NCBI RefSeq assembly: GCF_017353185.1
Contig: NZ_JAFMYV010000011.1
Location: 62,001-126,000 of the forward strand
From: Fibrella rubiginis
GTDB lineage: Bacteria; Bacteroidota; Bacteroidia; Cytophagales; Spirosomataceae
Length of the DNA stretch: 64,000 nt
Reading direction: 5' to 3'
Part shown: piece after piece, positions 44,567-51,462 of the stretch
Layout of the letters: the number at the start of each line of letters is the position of its first letter
Position numbering within the stretch: the first letter of the stretch is position 1
Notes under the pieces: model-generated
The model's input: the letters and a program-made list of their open reading frames with translations, nothing else
Told to the model about the DNA's origin: nothing
Database searches by the model: none
Program-made: the position numbers and the translations under genes

Positions 44567-44818
44567 ATGAGCCTCCAGAACGAATCAATGAATAGCGGCG
44601 AAGTCCGCAAGAAGTACTGCCGTTTTAAGAAAGCGGGGATTAAGTACATCGACTACAAAGACCCTAACTTCCTGCTGAAGTTGCTCAACGACCAGGGCCG
44701 CATTCTGCCCCGGCGTTTGACGGGCACCAGCCTGAAGTATCAGCGCAAAGTGGCCGTGGCCGTAAAACGCGCCCGTCACCTGGCTTTGCTCCCATTCGTA
44801 GCCGATTCACTTAAATAA
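44567..44818 (+). CDS. rpsR: 30S ribosomal protein S18
   Basis: 83 residues. KKYCRFKKAGIKYIDYKDPNFL, the GRILPRRLTGTSLKYQRKVAVAVKRARHLALLPF block and C-terminus are diagnostic. A second methionine six codons in (MNSGEVRKKYCRF) is an alternative start. Forms a heterodimer with S6. Only one cysteine is left, so it is the non-zinc (C-) form. Confidence 0.97.
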   Translation: MSLQNESMNSGEVRKKYCRFKKAGIKYIDYKDPNFLLKLLNDQGRILPRRLTGTSLKYQRKVAVAVKRARHLALLPFVADSLK

Positions 44819-44907
44819 TTGTTCGTTCGTTTGTCTGTTCGTTTGTTCAACTAAGGTTGTAGCAGACAAGCAAGCAAACCATTGAACAAACAAACCTTGT
44901 TTTCCCA
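44819..44907 (+). other. rpsR-rplI spacer with GTTTGTTC words
   Basis: 89 bp made largely of GTTCGTTTGTCTGTTC-type words. GTTTGTTCAA (44841-44850) pairs with TTGAACAAAC (44882-44891), giving a weak stem within the operon. It may be a decayed junction hairpin. Confidence 0.4.
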
Positions 44908-45351
44908 ATGGAAATCATTCTCAAAACCGATATTACCGGGTTGGGCTATAAGAACGATACGGTCGAGGTGAAACCCGGCTATGGTCGTAACTACCTGATC
45001 CCGCAGGGCTTTGCCATGATGGCAACGCCGTCAAATAAGAAGATTGTTGCCGAAAACATTCGTCAGGCCGCTCACAAAGTGGAAAAACTGAAGAACGACG
45101 CCGTTGCGTTGGCCGAACAGTTGGGCGATACCAAAATCACCATCATGGCGAAAGCCGGTGAGAGTGGCAAAATCTTCGGCCGCGTAACCAACACGCAGAT
45201 TGCCGATGCGCTTCGCGAGAAAGGCTTCGACATCGACCGGAAGAAAATCACCATCGACGACGTGAAAACCCTCGGCGAATACCAGGCTACCATCGACCTT
45301 CACAAAGAAGTGAAGCACCAGGTAACGGTAGACGTGGTGGCGGCTGAATAG
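44908..45351 (+). CDS. rplI: 50S ribosomal protein L9
   Basis: 147 residues. The N-terminal domain (IILKTDITGLGYKNDTVEVKPGYGRNYLIPQGFA) with the rRNA-binding GYGRNYLIP motif, a connecting helix, and the C-terminal domain (GKIFGRVTNTQIADAL) are typical. Last gene of the operon, followed by an intrinsic terminator. Confidence 0.97.
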   Translation: MEIILKTDITGLGYKNDTVEVKPGYGRNYLIPQGFAMMATPSNKKIVAENIRQAAHKVEKLKNDAVALAEQLGDTKITIMAKAGESGKIFGRVTNTQIADALREKGFDIDRKKITIDDVKTLGEYQATIDLHKEVKHQVTVDVVAAE

Positions 45352-45371
45352 TCTGCGACCCTTATTTTTAG

Positions 45372-45409
45372 CAAAAAGCCAGCTTAGGTAACTCTGAGTT
45401 GGCTTTTTG
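45372..45409 (+). terminator. Intrinsic terminator after rplI
   Basis: CAAAAAGCCAGCT (45372-45384) pairs with AGTTGGCTTTTTG (45397-45409), one G-T wobble, loop 12 nt, ending in a T-run. It lies 20 nt after the rplI stop. Confidence 0.8.
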
Positions 45410-45420
45410 TTTGATCGCCC

Positions 45421-46410
45421 ATGCTCTTTCATACCGAACTAACGCCCGACGAACTGCCCGTTGCCCTGCAACTGACCGACCGGATTGTGACCATCGGGTC
45501 GTGTTTTGCGGAGGTAATGGGGCAACGTCTGGCCGACAGCAAACTGGCTACGGCGGTTAACCCGCTGGGCACGTTGTTCAACCCGCTCTCGATCAGTAAG
45601 TTGCTGACACTGGCGCTGACGGATGGCGCACCCGACGAGTTGCTGTATGTGGAGCGTGATGGGCTGTGGTTTCATTACGATTTTCATTCATCGTTCTGGG
45701 CGAAGTCCCGTAACGAATTGACAGACAGGCTGTCGGGCATACTGGTTGAGGTAGCCCGGGCATTGCGTAAGGCCAACTGGCTATTGCTCACGCTGGGGTC
45801 GGCGGTGGTGTATCGGCATAAGGAATCGGGACAGGTAGTAGCCAACTGCCATAAAATGCCACAGGTTAATTTCGACAAGTTTCTTTGCCCGATTAACGAG
45901 GTACGGGATAGCCTGACCCAATTGCTGACTCTGCTACGGACCCATAATCCCAATCTGCGGGTGGTGCTGACGGTAAGCCCGGTTCGGCACGTGCGCGACG
46001 GGCTTACGCTCAACGGTGCCAGCAAGGCCCTGCTGCGTACAATCTGCGCTGAAGTCTCCCTGCCAGCTTCCCAGACGTATTATTTCCCGGCTTACGAACT
46101 CGTGCTCGACGATCTGCGCGACTACCGTTTCTACGAAGCCGACCTGATTCATCCCAACGTGCAGGCGCATGACTACGTGTTCGGGAAGTTTGCCGAGTCA
46201 GCTTTCTCCCAGGAGCTCCGTGCTTTTGTTAAGGAGTGGAGTCAGATACGGCAAGGGCTGGCGCACCGGCCTTTGCACGGAAACACGGCAGCATATCGTC
46301 AGTTTTTAACTAATCTCCTGGCTAAAATTCAGGCTTTACCCGCCGCTATTGACACCACCACCGAACGGGCTGAAGTGCAATCGCGTTTGGAAAATAAGTC
46401 CAATGTTTAA
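45421..46410 (+). CDS. GSCFA-domain protein
   Basis: 329 residues. The naming motif is present near the N-terminus (DRIVTIGSCFAEVMGQRLAD, about 20-39), followed by NPLGTLFNPLSISKLL and LLTLGSAVVYRH (about 121-132), CHKMPQVNFDK, LRVVLTVSPVRHVRDG (about 178-193) and DLIHPNVQAHDYVF (about 240-253). The family belongs to the SGNH-hydrolase-like group; GSC serine and DxxH are the likely catalytic elements. Substrate unknown; seen mostly in Bacteroidota and Proteobacteria. Its last two codons and stop lie inside a hairpin arm. Confidence 0.9.
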   Translation: MLFHTELTPDELPVALQLTDRIVTIGSCFAEVMGQRLADSKLATAVNPLGTLFNPLSISKLLTLALTDGAPDELLYVERDGLWFHYDFHSSFWAKSRNELTDRLSGILVEVARALRKANWLLLTLGSAVVYRHKESGQVVANCHKMPQVNFDKFLCPINEVRDSLTQLLTLLRTHNPNLRVVLTVSPVRHVRDGLTLNGASKALLRTICAEVSLPASQTYYFPAYELVLDDLRDYRFYEADLIHPNVQAHDYVFGKFAESAFSQELRAFVKEWSQIRQGLAHRPLHGNTAAYRQFLTNLLAKIQALPAAIDTTTERAEVQSRLENKSNV

Positions 46411-46510
46411 TAGTCAAAGTTTAAGGCTGCTTCGCTGATCGGTGTACGGCGGGCGAGGGACTTCCCGACCACCCAACGAAGCAACCTTAAACCTTGACCA
46501 TTAAACATTA
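46401..46510. repeat. Inverted repeat, 34-nt arms (core family)
   Basis: Arms 46401-46434 and 46477-46510 pair with four mismatches, all transitions; loop 42 nt, itself GC-rich. The GTTTAAGG..GCTTCG end matches the core family. The left arm contains the GSCFA stop codon (46408-46410); the right arm ends 10 nt before the mrp ATG. Confidence 0.85.
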
Positions 46511-46520
46511 ATCTCTCCTT

Positions 46521-47630
46521 ATGTCAAGCTATAAACTCACCGAACAAACGGTTCTGGCAGCCCTGGGGCATGTGGAAGAACCCGACCTCAAACGCGACAT
46601 CGTGTCGCTGGGGATGGTAAACAATATTGTGCTGGGCGTCGATTCAGTGCGGTTTACGGTGGTACTCACTACGCCCGCCTGCCCATTGAAAGAGCTGATC
46701 CGGCAACGTTGCGAGGCGGCCATCCATGAGCATATTGGCCCCGAAGTGACCGTGCAGATCGACATGACGGCCAACGTGACCTCGACCCGTGACAGCGCAC
46801 CGTTGCTGCCGGGGGTGAAAAACATCATTGCTGTGGCGTCTGGTAAAGGCGGCGTGGGTAAGTCGACGGTAACGGCTAACCTGGCTATTGCGCTCCACAA
46901 ATCGGGCGCGAAAGTGGGCATCATCGACGCCGACATCTACGGGCCATCCATCCCGGTCATGTTCGGGGCCGAAGACATGCAGCCGCAGATTGTTCAGATT
47001 GACGGGCAAAACCGGCTGCAACCCATCCAGCAGTTTGGCATTAAGCTGATGTCAATTGGTTTTCTGGTGCCACCCGATCAGGCCATGCTCTGGCGCGGAC
47101 CGGTGGCTAGCCGGGCGTTGCAACAGTTTTTCTCCGACACCGAATGGGGCGAACTAGACTACCTGCTCATTGACCTCCCCCCCGGCACCGGCGACATCCA
47201 TTTGTCATTGGTGCAGACCGTGCCGGTAACAGGGGCAATCATTGTGACGACGCCGCAGAAAGTGGCCATTGCCGACGCCATTAAAGGACTGACCATGTTC
47301 CGGCAGCCGCAGATCAACGTGCCGGTGCTGGGCATTGTGGAGAACATGGCTTATTTCACACCCGCCGAACTGCCTGATCATCAATATTTTATTTTCGGCA
47401 GTGGCGGTGCGCAGCAGCTATCTGAACGGTTCGACGTGCCGCTGCTGGGTCAGATTCCGCTGGTGCAAAGCATCCGCGAGGCGGGCGACGAAGGTAAACC
47501 GGCCATTGTATCGGGCGAGCCCATTGCGGCAGAAGCCTTCCGGGGGGCGGCAGAATCGCTGGCCCGTCGCGTGGCCATTCGTAATGCTACGCAGGACCAG
47601 ACCAAACGCGTTGAGTTCACACGGGTGTAG
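46521..47630 (+). CDS. mrp: Mrp/ApbC-family Fe-S cluster carrier ATPase
   Basis: 369 residues. N-terminal MIP18/DUF59 domain (VLAALGHVEEPDLKRDIVSLG, 1-82) fused to a P-loop ATPase: deviant Walker A ASGKGGVGKST (107-117), IIDADIYGPSIPVMFG, YLLIDLPPGTGDIHLSL and GIVENMAYFTPAELPD. The fused MIP18 domain is usual for Bacteroidota Mrp. Carries or inserts 4Fe-4S clusters. The Nfu gene 54 bp downstream fits the same pathway. Confidence 0.95.
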   Translation: MSSYKLTEQTVLAALGHVEEPDLKRDIVSLGMVNNIVLGVDSVRFTVVLTTPACPLKELIRQRCEAAIHEHIGPEVTVQIDMTANVTSTRDSAPLLPGVKNIIAVASGKGGVGKSTVTANLAIALHKSGAKVGIIDADIYGPSIPVMFGAEDMQPQIVQIDGQNRLQPIQQFGIKLMSIGFLVPPDQAMLWRGPVASRALQQFFSDTEWGELDYLLIDLPPGTGDIHLSLVQTVPVTGAIIVTTPQKVAIADAIKGLTMFRQPQINVPVLGIVENMAYFTPAELPDHQYFIFGSGGAQQLSERFDVPLLGQIPLVQSIREAGDEGKPAIVSGEPIAAEAFRGAAESLARRVAIRNATQDQTKRVEFTRV

Positions 47631-47684
47631 GGCTGGTCACGATTTTTTGTATCTTTACTAGAGCTAGCTCTCCCAACTCTATTT

Positions 47685-47945
47685 ATGCTTGTTGCCAACT
47701 CACTCCCGCTGATTGACCGCGTCGACAAGGCCCTCGACAGCATGAGGCCCTATTTGGCTACCGACGGCGGCAATGTGAAAGTTCTTGATGTGTCTGATGA
47801 GGGCGTGGTACGGCTCGAACTGCTCGGCTCGTGCGGCAGTTGCCCCATGTCGGCCATGACGTTCAAAGGTGGTCTGGAAGAAGCCATCCTCCGCGCCGTC
47901 CCCGAAGTGACCCGCGTAGAGGCGGTAAACCTTACGCTAAAATAG
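47685..47945 (+). CDS. NifU C-terminal-domain Fe-S scaffold (Nfu)
   Basis: 86 residues, one NifU-like domain. RPYLATDGGNVKVLDVSDEGVV followed by LLGSCGSCPMSAMTFKGGLEEAI with the CxxC cluster-binding pair (about 47-50) is diagnostic. Acts as a cluster carrier between scaffold and apoproteins, matching the neighbouring Mrp. Its stop codon TAG is the first three bases of a 44-nt hairpin arm. Confidence 0.95.
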   Translation: MLVANSLPLIDRVDKALDSMRPYLATDGGNVKVLDVSDEGVVRLELLGSCGSCPMSAMTFKGGLEEAILRAVPEVTRVEAVNLTLK

Positions 47946-48086
47946 TTTAATGTTTGAGGTTTAAGGTCTAACGTTGCTTCGCGCTTTATGGCTTCGCGTT
48001 ACGTGCCCTGAGCCTGTTGGGGACGCCTAGTCGAAGGGATGCAAGCGCGAAGCAACGTTAGACCTTAAACCTCAAACATTAAACTA
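47943..48086. repeat. Perfect inverted repeat, 44-nt arms, with broken CCTGAGCCTG repeat in loop
   Basis: Arms 47943-47986 and 48043-48086 are exact reverse complements. The left arm starts at the Nfu stop codon and the right arm ends 4 bases before the stop of the convergent gene (48091). The 56-nt loop contains CCCTGAGCCTG and TCGAAGGG, halves of a very common intergenic bacterial word (CCCTGAGCCTGTCGAAGGG), separated by extra bases. Bidirectional terminator likely. Confidence 0.9.
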
Positions 48087-48090
48087 CCCC

Positions 48091-48924
48091 TTAAAGCACC
48101 AAGACCGGTAGCCAGAAAACGGCATCGGCGAAGAAGCGGTACCGGCCCTGGCGACCGAAGTAGCCGGGGTAGCGCTGAATAGCGTAGAGCACCAGGCCCA
48201 TGATGGCCAGCATCAGCGATGACCGTTGCGTAAACCGCGCCCCACCGCCCGAATCGTCGGCAGTGAAACAGACCATAAGCGCACCAGCCACGATCACAAA
48301 TGCCAGCCAGCGCAGGATGGCTTCGCAACGGGCTGCTCCCCAGTAAGTAGCCAGCGATGGGCCGACATTTACTGCGCTTTCGCGCTGTTCGTAAACCGAA
48401 AAAAGCAGGATATTCTGAAACGCGATGCCCAGAAACAGGGCCGCTTCAGCTTTGAAAGGCCAGCCCAGTTCAGCCCGCTGTACCCACACACTGCCCCAGA
48501 TACCCGCCGTAAACAGCACAGCTACGAGTGGCTCTTTCAGCACCAAAACATTGCTCCGGTTCGGCACTTGCGATACGCCCAACACGTAGACAACGCAGAT
48601 TGCACCCAGCACGGCCCCGAACCTGACGACGGTGCCGGGCAGAAAAAACACCAGAATAGCCCCTACTGCCAGCGCCCCACCTACCACACCCCAAAGCAGT
48701 TCGGCGTTGGCGGCGTGAAACCGATGGCGACCCGTTGTAGGCGCCTGTGGCTTACGCACGTCGAGCAGGCGGTCGGCGGTGTAGATGGCCCAGACTACAA
48801 TGGCCAGCAGCGGCGTAGTGGCCCAATGAACCGGGTCAACGTCGGACAGGCGAGCGGCAAAGCGGTTGGAAAAAACAGCGCCCAGCACGACGGGCAAACT
48901 CAGGTAGATAAATGGACGAAGCAT
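48091..48924 (-). CDS. Polytopic membrane protein, distantly UbiA-prenyltransferase-like
   Basis: 277 residues, about eight hydrophobic helices. The segment VVWAIYTADRLLDVRKPQAP (about 44-63) recalls the first aspartate-rich motif of UbiA prenyltransferases (NDxxDxxxD) but is reduced, and a second Asp motif is not obvious. Helix spacing is compatible with the UbiA fold. It could be a diverged or inactive relative; other membrane families are not excluded. Tail-to-tail with the Nfu gene and 42 bp downstream of the MOSC gene. Confidence 0.5.
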   Translation of the reverse strand: MLRPFIYLSLPVVLGAVFSNRFAARLSDVDPVHWATTPLLAIVVWAIYTADRLLDVRKPQAPTTGRHRFHAANAELLWGVVGGALAVGAILVFFLPGTVVRFGAVLGAICVVYVLGVSQVPNRSNVLVLKEPLVAVLFTAGIWGSVWVQRAELGWPFKAEAALFLGIAFQNILLFSVYEQRESAVNVGPSLATYWGAARCEAILRWLAFVIVAGALMVCFTADDSGGGARFTQRSSLMLAIMGLVLYAIQRYPGYFGRQGRYRFFADAVFWLPVLVL

Positions 48925-48966
48925 AGAAGGCAGTTTTCAATTCAGCCGCACCGGTGGAACTGAAAA

Positions 48967-49845
48967 CTATAAACTAGTTGGAAGCCAGGGTTCTTTTCGC
49001 TCAATGATGTGGATGACGTCGCCCACGCGGATGGTTTGGCCTGCGGAGGCCGGGTGGACCATTACGTTTTCGCCAAAGAGAATTTTGTTGCGGGCCGACC
49101 GGTACCGGGCCAGCGTCTGCAGGGGTTCTTTGCCGGTTTCGCCCGTGGCCGGATCAATGGTGGTAAGCACGCACCGGCTGCACGGTTTCACACCGTATAA
49201 CGTGGCTTCGCCGATCTGAAACGTACCCCAGGTGTCTTCGTCATGTGGCCAGCAAAGGCCCTCCACAACCATATTGGGCCGAAAACGAGCCATCGCCATC
49301 TGCCTTTCAGCTTTTTCGTCCAGACGCCGATTCAATTCATTCAATGATGATTCGGTGGCAATGAGCATCGGGAAACCATCGGCAAAACTCACTACTTCTT
49401 CCGTGACGGTTTCGGGCCGGAGGTGGCTGCTCGTGATTGTGCGCTGGGTGCTCTCGGGCATATACACCAGCCGGCACGCCTTGCCGAGAGCGTTTGTAAA
49501 CCAGTCATCAGCCTCTCGGTCAACGGGTTGCGCCGACACGCCTTCGCTATCCCAGATGTTGACCGAATGGGTAGGTCCATCGGATGGGTTGGGCACCAGC
49601 GGCAGGGTCAGCACATTGGCGGGGTCATGGCGGTGCCAGACGCGGAGTTCGTTGGCGGCTTCGTTCATAGCCACGTCGATGAGGGCCATCTGGTGGCAGG
49701 TGCGCTGGGTAATAAAATCGCCCGATGGCGTCACGAGCATATACCGCCGGTCGTAGCGCAGGCCGCGCTCATCAAGAACCGCTGCTGGCACCGAGATGCC
49801 GCCAAGCGATTTGATGGGGTAAATGTGGATGGATTTTAGAAGCAT
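48967..49845 (-). CDS. MOSC-domain molybdenum-cofactor protein (YcbX/mARC-like)
   Basis: 292 residues: N-terminal MOSC_N beta-barrel (LKSIHIYPIKSLGGISVPAA, 3-22; DERGLRYDRRYMLVTPSGDF) and a C-terminal MOSC domain with RFRPNMVVEG (about 205) and KPCSRCVLTTIDPATGETG (about 237-255), whose second cysteine is the conserved molybdenum ligand. Relatives reduce N-hydroxylated compounds. No ferredoxin domain is fused, so a separate electron donor is needed. Starts 5 bp after the tsaD stop, likely co-transcribed. Confidence 0.9.
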   Translation of the reverse strand: MLLKSIHIYPIKSLGGISVPAAVLDERGLRYDRRYMLVTPSGDFITQRTCHQMALIDVAMNEAANELRVWHRHDPANVLTLPLVPNPSDGPTHSVNIWDSEGVSAQPVDREADDWFTNALGKACRLVYMPESTQRTITSSHLRPETVTEEVVSFADGFPMLIATESSLNELNRRLDEKAERQMAMARFRPNMVVEGLCWPHDEDTWGTFQIGEATLYGVKPCSRCVLTTIDPATGETGKEPLQTLARYRSARNKILFGENVMVHPASAGQTIRVGDVIHIIERKEPWLPTSL

Positions 49846-49850
49846 AGTAG

Positions 49851-50867
49851 TTACATCGCCATCCTGGGCAGAGGGCTAACGTCCTGACCAACGAAGTCGC
49901 CCTGCTGGTATTTGAAATAGCCCGCCATGGCAATCATGGCGGCGTTGTCGGTACAGTACTCAAATTTCGGAATAAACACGTCCCAGCCCTGCTCCTGCCC
50001 CAACTGATCGAGGGCATTGCGCAGGCCACTGTTGGCCGAAACACCCCCAGCAATGGCCACCTGTTTAATGCCCGTTTCCTGCATAGCCCGCTTTAGCTTG
50101 GTCAGCAGCATCTGCACCAGTGTGTGCTGAATGCTGGCACAAACGTCGGCCAGATTGTCGGCTACAAAAGTGGGGTTGTGCTTTGTCCTGTCGCGCAGGA
50201 AGTACATAATGGCCGTTTTGATGCCGCTGAAGGAGAAATCCAGGCCGGGCATCTCGGTGGTAGGAAATTTAAACGCCAGTGGATTACCCGTCTTGGCATA
50301 CCGGTCGATAAGCGGCCCGCCGGGGTAGGGCAACCCCAGCAGTTTGGCCGATTTGTCGAAGGCTTCGCCCACGGCGTCGTCCTGCGTTTGGCCAATCACG
50401 TGCATAGCCAGCGGCGCATCCACCCGCACCAGCTGCGTGTGTCCACCACTGACGGTGAGGCATATAAACGGAAAGCCGGGACCTTTCGCGTTGGGATTTT
50501 CGGCGTCGGCAATGAAATGGGCCAGTACGTGGGCCTGCATGTGGTTTACTTCAATAAGCGGGATATTCAACCCAAGGGCCAGCGCTTTGGCAAACGAAGC
50601 ACCCACCAGCAAGGCCCCCAATAGCCCCGGCCCCCGCGTGAACGCCACGGCCGACAAGTCTGTTTTGGCTATTTTTGCGGCGGCAAGAGCCTGATCCACC
50701 ACCCGCACAATATGCTGCTGATGCGCCCGTGAGGCAAGTTCCGGCACTACACCGCCATATTGTTCGTGGATAAGTTGGGTGGCAATAATATTCGAGCGGA
50801 TTTGTCCGTCGGTCAGCACCGCCGCCGATGTTTCGTCGCAGGACGACTCAATAGCTAGTACATTCAT
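49851..50867 (-). CDS. tsaD: tRNA N6-threonylcarbamoyladenosine transferase TsaD
   Basis: 338 residues. Opens MNVLAIESSCDETSAAVL (ASKHA phosphate loop), with the metal-binding HMQAHVLAHF (about 110-119), VSGGHTQLVRV, GKSAKLLGLPYPGGPLIDR-like block, FSFSGIKTA and AIAGGVSANSGLRNAL. Transfers threonylcarbamoyl to A37 of ANN-decoding tRNAs with TsaB and TsaE. A TAATTTTG box directly precedes the start on the minus strand. Divergent from the VOC gene. Confidence 0.97.
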   Translation of the reverse strand: MNVLAIESSCDETSAAVLTDGQIRSNIIATQLIHEQYGGVVPELASRAHQQHIVRVVDQALAAAKIAKTDLSAVAFTRGPGLLGALLVGASFAKALALGLNIPLIEVNHMQAHVLAHFIADAENPNAKGPGFPFICLTVSGGHTQLVRVDAPLAMHVIGQTQDDAVGEAFDKSAKLLGLPYPGGPLIDRYAKTGNPLAFKFPTTEMPGLDFSFSGIKTAIMYFLRDRTKHNPTFVADNLADVCASIQHTLVQMLLTKLKRAMQETGIKQVAIAGGVSANSGLRNALDQLGQEQGWDVFIPKFEYCTDNAAMIAMAGYFKYQQGDFVGQDVSPLPRMAM

Positions 50868-50872
50868 TTCTG

Positions 50873-50880
50873 CAAAATTA
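50873..50880 (-). promoter_or_regulatory. Possible -7 box (TAATTTTG) for tsaD
   Basis: Minus-strand TAATTTTG fits TAnnTTTG, but only 5 nt separate it from the tsaD ATG, so it would produce a nearly leaderless mRNA. Tentative. Confidence 0.3.
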
Positions 50881-50893
50881 CGACCTTTCCCTT

Positions 50894-51283
50894 ATGCCTC
50901 GCCACCTTGCCCATCTCGCGCTCGTTGTTGCCGACTACGATGAAGCTATTGCGTTCTACACCCACAAGCTGAATTTTGTGTTAGTCGAAGACACAGTCCT
51001 CTCTCCTACCAAACGCTGGGTACGCGTGGCCCCGTCGGCTGGAGACGGATGCTGCCTCTTGCTGGCTAAGGCCGACGGCGACGAGCAGCAAACCCGCATA
51101 GGCAACCAAACTGGCGGGCGGGTATTTCTTTTCCTGAACACCGACGATTTCTGGCGTGACTATACCCTCTACCAGCAAAACGGCGTCCGCTTTGTGCGCG
51201 AACCCGTTGAAGAGCCCTATGGCACCGTAGCCGTCTTCGCAGATCTCTACGGAAATCTGTGGGACCTGATCCAGCCGAAATAG
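50894..51283 (+). CDS. VOC/glyoxalase-family protein
   Basis: 129 residues, two beta-alpha-beta-beta-beta units of the vicinal oxygen chelate fold. HLALVVADYDEAIAFYTHKL (about 6-25) and the closing GTVAVFADLYGNLWDLIQP (about 110-128) are typical; H at about 6 and E/D positions near the end could bind metal. Substrate unknown: members include glyoxalases, dioxygenases and resistance proteins. Divergent from tsaD, 26 bp between starts. Confidence 0.85.
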   Translation: MPRHLAHLALVVADYDEAIAFYTHKLNFVLVEDTVLSPTKRWVRVAPSAGDGCCLLLAKADGDEQQTRIGNQTGGRVFLFLNTDDFWRDYTLYQQNGVRFVREPVEEPYGTVAVFADLYGNLWDLIQPK

Positions 51284-51462
51284 TGGACCAGCTCAGGCGG
51301 CGGTCTCAGGACGACCGCTTGCTATACAAAAGTTGCCCCTGTGTAACGAAATAGCGATTTTTACCGTTTAGAGGGTGCAACGCTAAACGTTTACTCACTG
51401 GCTTGCTCTAAGGAGTGAATCAGCCCTGGTTCAGCTCCACTACGCTCCCACCCTGCTCCTGA

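Noticed and set aside
44819..44907. Separate gene or RNA in the rpsR-rplI spacer
   Set aside because: Only short GTTTGTTC-type words and a weak stem; no coding frame.
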